Shown here piece after piece: positions 10,547 through 21,397 of a stretch of DNA of 36,625 bases. Source of the stretch: Verrucomicrobiota bacterium (GTDB taxonomy: Bacteria; Verrucomicrobiota; Verrucomicrobiia; Limisphaerales; UBA1319); the NCBI GenBank assembly GCA_022711435.1, contig JAKLFB010000015.1:1-36625 (forward strand), in the 5' to 3' direction. Within the stretch, counting starts at the first letter, position 1. The number at the start of each line of letters is the position of its first letter. The position numbers and the translations under genes were made by a program. The notes below the pieces were generated by a model, which saw nothing but the letters and a program-made list of their open reading frames with translations, had not been told where the DNA came from and did no database searches.

Positions 10547-10972
10547 GGTTGTCCTTCGATGGATCCCTGGTACCTTGTTTGTCCGAAGAGGGTCAAGCCA
10601 ATTGCAGCAGGGCTGCGGCCGGCATCGGCTCCGGCCAAAGAGGGACCATCACGAAGTCACTCGTCATCAGCACGATGCACGCTAATATCCATCGAGGTTT
10701 CACGGGGCTGCCTGGCGAGGGGATTGGCATCCGCCACCGGACGGGATTGTTCAGGGGTGGCCAAGAATCATAATACATTCATTCAAAGCGACTTATGCTG
10801 CTTTGTTGATTATTTGTATCCGCCGTTTCCCCGAAAAGACCGGATCGAAAAAAAGTGTTTTATCCTCTTGACTTGGAATTGGAGAGGCCTTAAATGTTTC
10901 CCCAGAAATCTGATATTGGCTTTTTGGATTGCAGAGAGGACTGAGAGGCGTGCGAATTTGAAAGTTGATAAT
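10547..10972. other. AT-rich divergent leader region
   Basis: About 425 bases between the DUF1080 gene and the PEP-CTERM gene. From 10770 onward it is distinctly AT-richer than the rest of the window. An open frame runs through to the PEP-CTERM gene on the plus strand, but its residues (many Ser, Arg, Cys) are not protein-like. It contains a good candidate promoter at 10868-10896. Confidence 0.4.
10868..10896 (+). promoter_or_regulatory. Candidate sigma70-type promoter for the PEP-CTERM gene
   Basis: TTGACT (10868-10873), 17-bp spacer, TAAATG (10891-10896), in an AT-rich stretch. Transcription would start near 10903, giving a leader of about 70 bases before the ATG at 10973. Confidence 0.45.
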
Positions 10973-11683
10973 ATGAAGAAATTAGCCTTTTTCTCGGCCC
11001 GGGGGTTGGCTCTGTGCCTTATGGCGTTGGCCGTGAATATCCCCGCCCAAGTAACGGTTTACGACAACCTGGCCCCGACCAGTTACACGGGCCAGTATCT
11101 GTACCGGACGGGCGAGTTCGGCGATGAGGTGAACCTCGAGACGAACGCGTTGCAGCTGACCCAGATCAAGGTCCGCGATTTCACGTTCCAGTATTTCCTG
11201 GAACTGGGGACCGGAGGCAGTGCGGGCAACGAGCAGATCACGGTCCGGTTGTATGCCAACGATGGCCCGTTGTTTCCAGGCGCGCCAGTCGGAGCCCAGA
11301 TCTTCACGCCCGGCACGCTCCTGAAGTCCTCCTCGTTCTTCCCGGGCAGCGACTCGGGGATCTGGCAGGTCGAGGTCCTGGATTTCCGCAATTTGATCGT
11401 GCCGGATTCGTTCACGTGGACCGTGGAATTCGCGGGAATCGATTTCGAGGAGCAGGCTGGGTTGCTGTTCTACGATCCTCCTGTTGTGGGATCGAGCTAT
11501 CAGGATTTCTGGGTCAAGGTGGGCCAGAACTGGGAGCTCCAGAACTACACGGGCGGCAAGAACAACTTTGGCGCCTTGATCACCGCGGTGCCTGAACCGG
11601 CCACCATCCAACTGGCTCTCCTGGGTGGCATGGCGTGGTTGGGGCTTGCGTATTCTCGGCGCAACCGCGGCATTCGTGGTTGA
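10973..11683 (+). CDS. PEP-CTERM sorting-domain secreted protein (choice-of-anchor-like)
   Basis: A 236-residue protein from ATG 10973; the frame continues upstream but the MKKLAFF start with a hydrophobic core (about 8-24) is the evident signal peptide. The body is a single beta-rich domain (VYDNL..., then strands such as ITVRLYAND and FTWTVEFAGID) resembling the choice-of-anchor domains of environmental bacteria. The C-terminus is a textbook PEP-CTERM signal: VPEPAT, a hydrophobic helix (about 16 residues) and the basic RRNRG end. PEP-CTERM proteins are exported by Sec, then cut and processed by an exosortase (EpsH/XrtA-type), usually with exopolysaccharide production. No exosortase gene is in this window. 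A strong intrinsic terminator follows. Confidence 0.9.
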   Translation: MKKLAFFSARGLALCLMALAVNIPAQVTVYDNLAPTSYTGQYLYRTGEFGDEVNLETNALQLTQIKVRDFTFQYFLELGTGGSAGNEQITVRLYANDGPLFPGAPVGAQIFTPGTLLKSSSFFPGSDSGIWQVEVLDFRNLIVPDSFTWTVEFAGIDFEEQAGLLFYDPPVVGSSYQDFWVKVGQNWELQNYTGGKNNFGALITAVPEPATIQLALLGGMAWLGLAYSRRNRGIRG

Positions 11684-11708
11684 AAAACACCGCTTCTCAA
11701 AATTTTAA
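11680..11708 (+). promoter_or_regulatory. Candidate infC promoter overlapping the upstream terminator
   Basis: TTGAAA (11680-11685), 17-bp spacer, TTTTAA (11703-11708). Predicted transcription start is about 11715, inside the left arm of the terminator hairpin (11707-11717). A transcript from here would lack most of the left arm and so escape termination, while transcripts from the PEP-CTERM gene would be stopped. Confidence 0.4.
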
Positions 11709-11741
11709 GAGTGCGACATTCGAGTCGCACTCTTTTTTTTT
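11707..11741 (+). terminator. Strong intrinsic terminator after the PEP-CTERM gene
   Basis: A perfect 11-bp stem, AAGAGTGCGAC (11707-11717) and GTCGCACTCTT (11724-11734), with the six-base loop ATTCGA, followed by a run of T to 11741. It ends only 33 bases before the infC start codon. Confidence 0.9.
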
Positions 11742-11774
11742 GAACTGAACTCCATCGGGCTCCAGTAACAACGC

Positions 11775-12524
11775 GTGAAACCATTTCCCTCATCTTTTCG
11801 TCGCAGCGCGGCTCCATCCGTGCGAGTCAACGGCCGCATTCGCGCCCGCGAGGTGCGCGTGATCGGGCCCGAGGGCAACCAGATGGGAGTGATGCCCATA
11901 CAGGAGGCGATGACCCTGGCTCGCAACCACGGTGTGGACCTGGTCGAGGTTGCATCCAGTGCCACCCCGCCGGTATGCCGGCTGGTGGACTTCGGCAAGT
12001 ACCGATACGAGCAGTCCAAGAAGACCAAGGAATCCAACAAGCACCATCATGCCAACAAGGTCAAGGAGGTCCAGCTCAGCCCCCGGATCGATGCGCATGA
12101 TTTCGGAGTCAAGCTCAGCCATGCGATCGATTTCCTTTGCGACGAGATGAAGGTCAAGATCACGCTCAAATTCCGCGGGCGTGAGATGGCGCACCAGGAG
12201 TTCGGCTTTAAGACGGTCCAGAGGTTCCTCACCGAGCTCACCCCTTATGGGCATCCGGACTTCGCGCCGAAGCTGATCGGGCGCGGGCTCAACGTGATGG
12301 TCAGCCCGCTGCCGCGCGCCAAGCGCGCGAAGAATCCGCGCCAGGTCGAGGAAAGCGGCTCCGGACCGGTGCCGGCTCCGGATCTCGCCTCCTCCTCGCC
12401 ACAGCCATCCCGCGACTCATCGAGCACCCCCGCCGCGGCTGCAACGCCTTCATCGGGTGAGGACGCCAGCGGCGAGTTCAGCCACACACCGTTCGCCAAC
12501 CTGGATCTCGCATCCGGGGGATAG
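11775..12524 (+). CDS. infC: Translation initiation factor IF-3 with C-terminal tail
   Basis: A 249-residue protein. Both IF-3 domains are complete: the N-terminal domain begins with RVNGRIRAREVRVIGPEG and carries the PPVCRLVDFGKYRYEQ signature, followed by a Lys-rich linker and the C-terminal domain (KEVQLSPRIDAHDFGVK, KVKITLKFRGREMAHQE, PKLIGRGLNVMVSPLP). IF-3 binds the 30S subunit and controls start-codon and initiator-tRNA selection. The start is a GTG (11775-11777), with an in-frame stop nine bases upstream (11766-11768); a second GTG at 11820 is possible. Rare start codons are usual for infC and are linked to autoregulation. Unusual features are a low-complexity tail of about 65 residues rich in Ser, Pro and Ala, and the absence of rpmI and rplT, which normally follow. 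Confidence 0.95.
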   Translation: MKPFPSSFRRSAAPSVRVNGRIRAREVRVIGPEGNQMGVMPIQEAMTLARNHGVDLVEVASSATPPVCRLVDFGKYRYEQSKKTKESNKHHHANKVKEVQLSPRIDAHDFGVKLSHAIDFLCDEMKVKITLKFRGREMAHQEFGFKTVQRFLTELTPYGHPDFAPKLIGRGLNVMVSPLPRAKRAKNPRQVEESGSGPVPAPDLASSSPQPSRDSSSTPAAAATPSSGEDASGEFSHTPFANLDLASGG

Positions 12525-12549
12525 GATTGAGGCCGCCGCCGCGGTCGGG

Positions 12550-14892
12550 TCATCGGCCCGCGCCAAGCATCCGGGCGATCTCCTGGATGTCGGGGCGTTC
12601 GGGGCTGATCTCCAAGGCCCGCAAGGCGGCGGATCGGGCTTCGGCCACACGGCCGATCCGGGCCAGGATCGTCGCGCGGGCATAGGGATAATCGGCCTGT
12701 CGAGGATCGATCGATTCGGCTCGAGCGATGGCGTCTAGCGCCGCCTGAGGCTCTCCAGCCTGCGATCGGGCCAGGCCCAGATTGTAGTGGGCTCGAGCCA
12801 GATTCGGATCCGATTCGATGCTTTTCTCGAATGCCGCGATGGCGCGGGAGATCTGGGCCGTTTCCGCCAGCGCCAGACCAAGGCTGAACTGCAGATACGC
12901 GTTCCGAGGCTCCAGCTGGCACGCGGTTTCGAGCTCCTGGACCGCATCCGCATGGCGTCCCATCTCGCTGAGCACGACCGCCAGAGAATGCCGGACGGCG
13001 GCCGAAGTGGCATCCCAGGCCGCAGCCCGCCGAAATCGCTCCAGCGCCGGTTCCGATTGCCCGCGCGCGGCCAGGAACGCGCCGTATTGCATCTGGCCAT
13101 TGGGCTGGTCGGCATTGCTCTCGAGATGCTCGACCAGATCGCGCGCCGCGGCAGACTGGGGATCGAGTGTGGCTCGCAGGGCCCATGCGGCCTCCACTCG
13201 AACCATGCGGGTTGCGTCACGGAGCAATCGCTGAAGCGTCGAGGCGATCCGCGAATCTCCCAGGCCCAGCGCCGGCTCGAGGGCGCGCGCCGCGTTTCCC
13301 CGGACCAGGGGGGCGGGATCCCGCGCCGCCTCGAGCAGGACGGGATAGACATCGGTTTCGGCCGCCCAGAGGCGCAGCAGGGCGAGGGCGATGGCCCGCC
13401 ACATCGGGATCCGCTCCTCGCGGGCCATCCGGAGCAGATCGCCTTTGACGTTCGGATCGCTCTGGCGCGCCCGCGCGATCCATCGGGCTCGAGCCTGCGT
13501 GTGCCGGTCCATTCGCTGGCCGTACCACAGGTCCACATTTTCGATCGACCAGGCGACGGTCTTGTCCGTATGGCAGCGGTTGCACGCGTTCGGGACGGCG
13601 AAATCGCGGGTGAGCATCGGATCGGGGATTGTGAATCCGTGGTCATGGCGGGGGTGGCGGGCCATGTAGACGGTGATGGGCATATGGCAGTCCTGGCAGG
13701 TGCTGCCGCTCTTGTCGAGGTGGTGATGCCCGTGGGCCCACGGATCGATGGTGGCCTGATGGCAGCGGAGGCAGAGGTCGTTGCCTTGCGCCACCGTCTT
13801 CCCGCGATGGACATCGTGGCAATCCTGACAGCGCACCCCCAGCGAATACATCCGGCTCCCCAGGAACGACACATACTCGAAATCCTCATCCCGCACCTGG
13901 CCGTCCGGATAGTAGGTGTCGGTCTCGGACGGGATCACTGGGAAGTAATGGTCGTAGTAGTTGTCCCCGGGAGCGAAATTCCATGTGAAATCGGTCCGGC
14001 GCGAATGGCAGGCCCCGCAGACCGAAAGCACCTGTTCCTTGCTGAAGCGCAGGGGCTGGCTCTCGGCCCGCTTTTCGGCGGGGGTGGCGTTGGTGTGCGC
14101 CTGCTGCCACTCGGTGTGCGCCCGGCCAGGACCGTGGCAGGCCTCGCATCCCACACCCATCTCCGCCCGCGCGGTCAGGTAGCTGTCCGTCGCGGGCTCG
14201 TAATTCTTCCGCAGCCGCGTGTTGTGGCAGATGGCGCACATGTTGTTCCAGTTCATGCCCCGGCCGGTCCAGTGCCCCCATTCCCCGGGCTGGCGGTCCT
14301 CCTCGGCGTAGACGTTGAACCAGTCCTTCCGGTTGGGATCGAAGGCGATCTCGGTCATCTGGAACCGCCCGCCAGGGGCCTCGACCAGGAACTGGCGCAG
14401 CGGATCCACCCCCAGCACCCGCCGCGCCGGATAAGGCCCTGTCTGCCCTCCCCAGCCGGGTGTGAGCAGCTCATACCGTTCTCCCCGAGCCCGGACGGTC
14501 GAGGTCTGACTCCCGTGAGTGAATGTGCGAGGCGGATCGAATGCCGCTCGATCCAAGGCGGCATCCAGATCCCTTTCGGCCAGGGCATGATGAGAACCTC
14601 GCCACGCCTCGTATGCCTCGAGATGGCATTCCCTGCAGCTGGCCGATCCCGAGTAATTGGTGAACACCGCCGCGTCGCGGGCGTGATACGCCTTAACCGC
14701 TTCGGCCGAAGGCGCCGGGTGGCTGCCCGCCGGCTGCCGGCCAGCGTCCTTTTTCCATAGAATCCCGATCCCCACCAGCAGCAGCACCGCCAGGCCGACG
14801 GCAACCGCGGGTGCCGCCCGGCGGCGTCCTCCCTTCGAAGGCGCCCGGGACCGAGGATGAGGTGAAGCCCGGCTCATAGGGACCGGCGGCAT
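12550..14892 (-). CDS. Octaheme c-type cytochrome with HEAT-like and TPR repeats
   Basis: A 780-residue protein with an N-terminal membrane anchor or signal (about 27-46). Eight CXXCH heme-binding motifs begin at about residues 86, 219, 249, 292, 355, 374, 399 and 437, in a cytochrome c554/NrfA-like arrangement with many extra histidines (e.g. AHGHHHLD) as possible distal ligands. The heme part is followed by HEAT-like helical repeats (about 470-595) and TPR units (about 610-775). It should be periplasmic and bind eight covalent hemes. Redox partner and substrate are unknown; no quinol oxidase or nitrite reductase genes are adjacent. Its start lies 11 bp after the inositol-monophosphatase-family gene, so they may share a transcript. 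Met at 14877 is an alternative start. Confidence 0.85.
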   Translation of the reverse strand: MPPVPMSRASPHPRSRAPSKGGRRRAAPAVAVGLAVLLLVGIGILWKKDAGRQPAGSHPAPSAEAVKAYHARDAAVFTNYSGSASCRECHLEAYEAWRGSHHALAERDLDAALDRAAFDPPRTFTHGSQTSTVRARGERYELLTPGWGGQTGPYPARRVLGVDPLRQFLVEAPGGRFQMTEIAFDPNRKDWFNVYAEEDRQPGEWGHWTGRGMNWNNMCAICHNTRLRKNYEPATDSYLTARAEMGVGCEACHGPGRAHTEWQQAHTNATPAEKRAESQPLRFSKEQVLSVCGACHSRRTDFTWNFAPGDNYYDHYFPVIPSETDTYYPDGQVRDEDFEYVSFLGSRMYSLGVRCQDCHDVHRGKTVAQGNDLCLRCHQATIDPWAHGHHHLDKSGSTCQDCHMPITVYMARHPRHDHGFTIPDPMLTRDFAVPNACNRCHTDKTVAWSIENVDLWYGQRMDRHTQARARWIARARQSDPNVKGDLLRMAREERIPMWRAIALALLRLWAAETDVYPVLLEAARDPAPLVRGNAARALEPALGLGDSRIASTLQRLLRDATRMVRVEAAWALRATLDPQSAAARDLVEHLESNADQPNGQMQYGAFLAARGQSEPALERFRRAAAWDATSAAVRHSLAVVLSEMGRHADAVQELETACQLEPRNAYLQFSLGLALAETAQISRAIAAFEKSIESDPNLARAHYNLGLARSQAGEPQAALDAIARAESIDPRQADYPYARATILARIGRVAEARSAALRALEISPERPDIQEIARMLGAGR

Positions 14893-14903
14893 CGGCTAAG
14901 TGG

Positions 14904-15734
14904 TCATGACAACTTAGGGAGCGGCTCCTGTGGGAAGACCCGCGCGATGGGGCGCCGAAGGTGTCCATTGGTGGCCCAGATCCGGTAGCTGCTGGCCGCG
15001 TCCAACGGGTGGCAGAGAAACTCGCCCCCGGCGCACTCGAGGATCAGGCCGCCCGCCGCAATATCCCAGAGCCGCAGCCCCGTCTCGAGGTAGGCGTCGA
15101 GCCGGCCCGCCGCCACATAGACCAGATCCAGCGCAGCCGAACCCATGATCCGAATCTTGCGCACGCGGGGGGATAGCAGCCGGAGCCGCTCGATCATGGC
15201 CTCGAGGCTGGCTTGGTCCCGGGCCGATCCCAGGGCGACGATCGCCTGGCGGAGCTGCGCACGGTCGCTCACGCGGATGGGGCGGCCGTTGAGGCGGGCA
15301 GCCTGGCCGCGCACGGCGGTCCACAGCTCGTTCCGAAACGGATCGTGCACCACGCCAACCCTGGTCGACCATGGATCGCCGGGGCAAAAGGCTGGCTCGC
15401 CCCGTTCCTGCAGGGCAATCGAGACGCAGGCATGTGGCAGGCCATGCGCGTAATTCACCGTCCCATCGATCGGGTCCACCACCCAGCGGAAGCGATCCGG
15501 TTCGGGATCGCCCGAGACATCTTCCTCGCCGAGCAGGCTGGCGCCAGGCAGCGCGGGCCCAAGGATCCGCTCGATCCGCCGCTGGCATCGGACGTCGAGC
15601 TCGAGCTTGATGTCGTGCGCAGCGGTGGCATGAACCTTTTTCGGCGAAAGGAGATTCCGGCGCATCAGATCCCCCGCCTGGCGGGCGGCTTCCATCGCCG
15701 CCTCCAGGCACCGTGAATACCTGGTGGACTTCAT
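14904..15734 (-). CDS. Inositol monophosphatase-family phosphatase
   Basis: A 276-residue enzyme starting at ATG 15732-15734; the frame extends to 15797 but would then overlap the divergent C39 gene, and the family N-terminus (CLEAAMEAARQAGDLMR) fits this start. Metal- and substrate-binding motifs are complete: GEED (about 69-72), WVVDPIDGTVNYAHG (Asp 87 and 90) and LRLWDIAAGG (Asp about 224). The family hydrolyses phosphate monoesters such as inositol-1-phosphate or 3'-phosphoadenosine 5'-phosphate with Mg2+ (SuhB, CysQ, HisN types); the exact substrate cannot be fixed from sequence. The octaheme cytochrome gene follows after 11 bp on the same strand. Confidence 0.88.
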   Translation of the reverse strand: MKSTRYSRCLEAAMEAARQAGDLMRRNLLSPKKVHATAAHDIKLELDVRCQRRIERILGPALPGASLLGEEDVSGDPEPDRFRWVVDPIDGTVNYAHGLPHACVSIALQERGEPAFCPGDPWSTRVGVVHDPFRNELWTAVRGQAARLNGRPIRVSDRAQLRQAIVALGSARDQASLEAMIERLRLLSPRVRKIRIMGSAALDLVYVAAGRLDAYLETGLRLWDIAAGGLILECAGGEFLCHPLDAASSYRIWATNGHLRRPIARVFPQEPLPKLS

Positions 15735-15786
15735 CGTGGGTTTTACCGCACCATAACCGGCGACCGGGAAGCAAGCAGAATTGGGC

Positions 15787-16638
15787 ATGACAGGCATCGT
15801 TCACGCAGCGGTCACGCTGGGGGGGGCCCTGGCGGCATGGGTGTTTGGACGCCGTCTCGGAAGCCGATCGGGCTGCGCGTGGTTATGGGTGTATGCCGCC
15901 GGGCTTCTCCTGGCGCTGTCCATCGGGTTGGGACGGCGTTTTCCGTGGCTCGAGTTCCACCCGCCTGTGTCCTGGATGATGGCGGGGCGGACCGAGTATG
16001 CTCTGATCGGACCGATCACGGCTTTGCTTCTGGGGGTTACCGTGCCGCGATTGCCGCGCGTGCGGGATCGACGAGCGGTGACGGGGCTCGCGATCGCGGT
16101 GATTCTGGCCGAATCAGCGCTGCCATTCGCATTGCCGGCCATCGCCGCCCCGCGGCTGGCCCGATTGACCACCACGCGCGACAGCCACGGGACCTGCCGG
16201 CAAAGCACCGATTACACGTGCGGTCCGGCTGCGGCCGTGACCGCATTGACCAAGCTGGGTTTCCATGCCGAGGAGGGCGAGTTGGCGCGCGCGGCAGGGA
16301 CGGACCCGTTGACGGGCACCCAGCCGGATCTCATGGCCCGGGCATTGCGGGAGAAATTTGGCCCCATGGGACTCCAGGTCGATTATCGAGCCTTTGTCTC
16401 TCTGGAGGAAATCCCCCGAAACAACCCCGCGATTCTATTGATCAAGCTGAGCTGGTGGATCGACCACTATGTCACTGTCCTCGAAGCCGGGAATGGAGAA
16501 TTCCTGGTCGCCGATCCTCTCGAAGGATTGAGCCTCTGGACGCGCGCGGACCTCGAGCGCCGGTGGCGAGCCGTTGGCATTGCCCTGGCCCGCTCGCCGC
16601 TTCCGCCCCGGGCGCATGAATCGAATCCCCTCCCGTGA
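15787..16638 (+). CDS. Membrane-anchored C39-family cysteine peptidase
   Basis: A 283-residue protein. Four hydrophobic segments occupy the N-terminal part (about 3-20, 30-47, 62-85, 95-117). The C-terminal half is a papain-like C39 fold with Cys145 in STDYTCGPAAA, His227 in WIDHYVTV and Asp243 in LVADP, giving a full Cys-His-Asp triad. C39 peptidases typically cut double-glycine leaders when fused to ABC transporters; here there is no transporter and no precursor gene nearby, so a free membrane protease is inferred. ATG 15787 is chosen; a TTG two codons upstream is possible. It diverges from the inositol-monophosphatase gene with only 52 bp between them. Confidence 0.8.
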   Translation: MTGIVHAAVTLGGALAAWVFGRRLGSRSGCAWLWVYAAGLLLALSIGLGRRFPWLEFHPPVSWMMAGRTEYALIGPITALLLGVTVPRLPRVRDRRAVTGLAIAVILAESALPFALPAIAAPRLARLTTTRDSHGTCRQSTDYTCGPAAAVTALTKLGFHAEEGELARAAGTDPLTGTQPDLMARALREKFGPMGLQVDYRAFVSLEEIPRNNPAILLIKLSWWIDHYVTVLEAGNGEFLVADPLEGLSLWTRADLERRWRAVGIALARSPLPPRAHESNPLP

Positions 16639-16641
16639 AAG

Positions 16642-16664
16642 CAGCTCTCTCCGAGCTGGCTTTT
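16642..16664 (+). terminator. Weak hairpin after the C39 peptidase gene
   Basis: CAGCTC (16642-16647) pairs with GAGCTG (16653-16658) around a five-base loop and is followed by GCTTTT. It lies between the convergent C39 and Gfo/Idh/MocA genes. The stem is short, so this is tentative. Confidence 0.3.
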
Positions 16665-16745
16665 CCGGCTTGCATGCGGCCGCGGGCTATCGGAGGCAAC
16701 CTCTGCTGGTGCGCGCGCCCCGAATCCTCTCGATGCAAACGCCGG

Positions 16746-18107
16746 CTATGCGGAGGCAGGCTCGGGATGGATCCAGGGGGCGCGGTAGGGCCGGCGCAGG
16801 CGCCGGTTGGCTTCTTCATCCCCCGCCACGCGTCCCGCCTGAGCGTCCCACACAAGCGTGCGCCCCAAGTCCATCGACAGGTTGGCCAGGATGCAGCTCG
16901 CGGTCGAGATATGGCCCTGCTCGATGTCGGCAACGGGCCGGCTGCGCCGCTCCATGGCTTGTAGCAGATCGAGCATGTGCCGCCGGATGGCGGGGGCGAC
17001 GTGCCGCTCGAGGTCTCTCTCCGTCTTGTCCACGGGATATTCCTCGAGCTCGTAGGTGACATCCTTGTGGATCGCCTCACCCTGCCCCTGGGGGATGAAA
17101 TCGTAGCTCATGACGCTGGTTTTCAGGGTTCCTTTGTCGCCGTAGAACGTCATGCCCCACGGGTATTTGGGATCCGGCGAGCTGCCCCACGTCCGATGCT
17201 GCCAGACCACGGTCAGATCCCCGAAATCGAAGGTTGCGGTCTGGGTGTCCGAGATGTTCGACTTGCTCGATTTGTCCATCAAAATGCCGCCGGAAGAGGA
17301 CACGCTCCGCGGCCAGCCCAGGTCCATCATCCAGCGCACCGCATCGAGCATGTGGATGCACATGTCCCCGATAATCCCGTTGCCGTACTCCATGAACGCC
17401 CGCCATCGGCGCGGGTGGGTCAGCGGATTGTACGGGCGCATCGGCGCCGGGCCGGTCCACATCTCCCAGTCCAGGTTTTCCGGAGGAGCCGTGTCCGGCG
17501 GGTTCTCGCGGGCGCGCATGTGATAGTAGCAGTAGATCTCGACCAGGCCAATCTTGCCGAGCTTGCCGTCGCGGATGAAGCGGTCGCGGGCCTCGATGAA
17601 ATGCGGGGTGCTGCGGCGCTGGGTGCCGACCTGGACGACCCGGCGGTGCTGGCGCGCGGCGGCGAGGATGGCCTGGCCCTCGACCACGTCCACGCTGATC
17701 GGCTTTTGAAGATACAGGTCCGCCCCCGATTCCATGGCGGCGATGGCCGGCAACGCATGCCAGTGATCCGGCGTCGCGATCAGGACCAGGTCCAGGTCTC
17801 GCTCCGCGAGCATCTTGCGGTAATCGGTGTAGGTGCGGGGTCTCTTGCCCGATTTCTGGCGTTGGGCGGCGATGTCGGCGGCCTCGGCCAGCAGCTTCTT
17901 GTCGACATCGCAGAGCGAGACGATCTCAACCGGCGCCACCTGCACCAGGCGCCACAAGTCGCACTTGCCGTACCAGCCGGTGCCGATGAGGCCCACCCGC
18001 TTGGGCTGGGGATGCCAGAGATCGGCGGCCCGAGCGCCCACGGCCGACCATGCAAGGCCGGCGGCGCCCAACTGGAGAAAACTGCGTCGGTTGATGGTTG
18101 TGCTCAT
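16746..18107 (-). CDS. Tat-exported Gfo/Idh/MocA-family oxidoreductase
   Basis: A 453-residue protein with a twin-arginine signal (NRRSFLQLGAAGLAWSA, about 6-22). The Rossmann fold begins with VGLIGTGWYGK (GxGxxG near 40-45), followed by ATPDHWHA and the LQKPIS motif holding the catalytic-site Lys. The C-terminal alpha/beta domain contains EYGNGIIGDMCIHMLDAVRW with the conserved Gly-Asp and His-x3-Asp pattern. This bacterial secreted subfamily is thought to use tightly bound NAD(P) to oxidise or reduce sugars, often at C3, and is frequently found with DUF1080 proteins (one is at 9.8 kb here, not adjacent). Export in folded form fits a bound cofactor. It diverges from secA. Confidence 0.9.
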   Translation of the reverse strand: MSTTINRRSFLQLGAAGLAWSAVGARAADLWHPQPKRVGLIGTGWYGKCDLWRLVQVAPVEIVSLCDVDKKLLAEAADIAAQRQKSGKRPRTYTDYRKMLAERDLDLVLIATPDHWHALPAIAAMESGADLYLQKPISVDVVEGQAILAAARQHRRVVQVGTQRRSTPHFIEARDRFIRDGKLGKIGLVEIYCYYHMRARENPPDTAPPENLDWEMWTGPAPMRPYNPLTHPRRWRAFMEYGNGIIGDMCIHMLDAVRWMMDLGWPRSVSSSGGILMDKSSKSNISDTQTATFDFGDLTVVWQHRTWGSSPDPKYPWGMTFYGDKGTLKTSVMSYDFIPQGQGEAIHKDVTYELEEYPVDKTERDLERHVAPAIRRHMLDLLQAMERRSRPVADIEQGHISTASCILANLSMDLGRTLVWDAQAGRVAGDEEANRRLRRPYRAPWIHPEPASA

Positions 18108-18175
18108 GGGCGACAGTTCTACCGGAACAGCCCCGGCCGGGCAAGGAGAAGCCTCGCGCCGCAGCCGTTTATGTT

Positions 18176-18204
18176 TTGACGCCCCGGCGCGATTCCCTTA
18201 GCGT
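18176..18204 (+). promoter_or_regulatory. Candidate promoter for secA
   Basis: TTGACG (18176-18181), 17-bp spacer, TAGCGT (18199-18204). The transcript would begin near 18211, about 18 bases before the ATG at 18229. The -10 is a weak match. Confidence 0.35.
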
Positions 18205-18228
18205 TTCCTGACCGTTATTCGGTTGATC

Positions 18229-21291
<3,063 letters not shown>

Positions 21292-21307
21292 ATTGGATCC
21301 GCTTCCG

Positions 21308-21360
21308 GGCTGCCGGCCGGCGCCGCCGGGCTCCGAACGGCTCGGGCGGAGCCGGCAGCC
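21308..21360. repeat. Inverted repeat between secA and the lytic transglycosylase gene
   Basis: GGCTGCCGGC (21308-21317) and GCCGGCAGCC (21351-21360) form a perfect 10-bp stem. An inner alternative pairs GGCTCCG (21330-21336) with CGGAGCC (21347-21353), which overlaps the outer stem and so competes with it. No T-tract follows. It may weaken read-through from secA into the next gene or simply be a structured spacer. Confidence 0.4.
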
Positions 21361-21397
21361 TGATGGGGTCGGATAGCCGAAACGCAATCGATTCCCA

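Noticed and set aside
10973..11683. Exosortase/EPS locus expected beside a PEP-CTERM protein
   Set aside because: No exosortase or EPS gene is visible in the neighbourhood; in such genomes PEP-CTERM genes are scattered.
12787..14760. 657-codon plus-strand open frame opposite the octaheme cytochrome
   Set aside because: The opposite strand has eight CXXCH motifs in register; this frame has no domain pattern.
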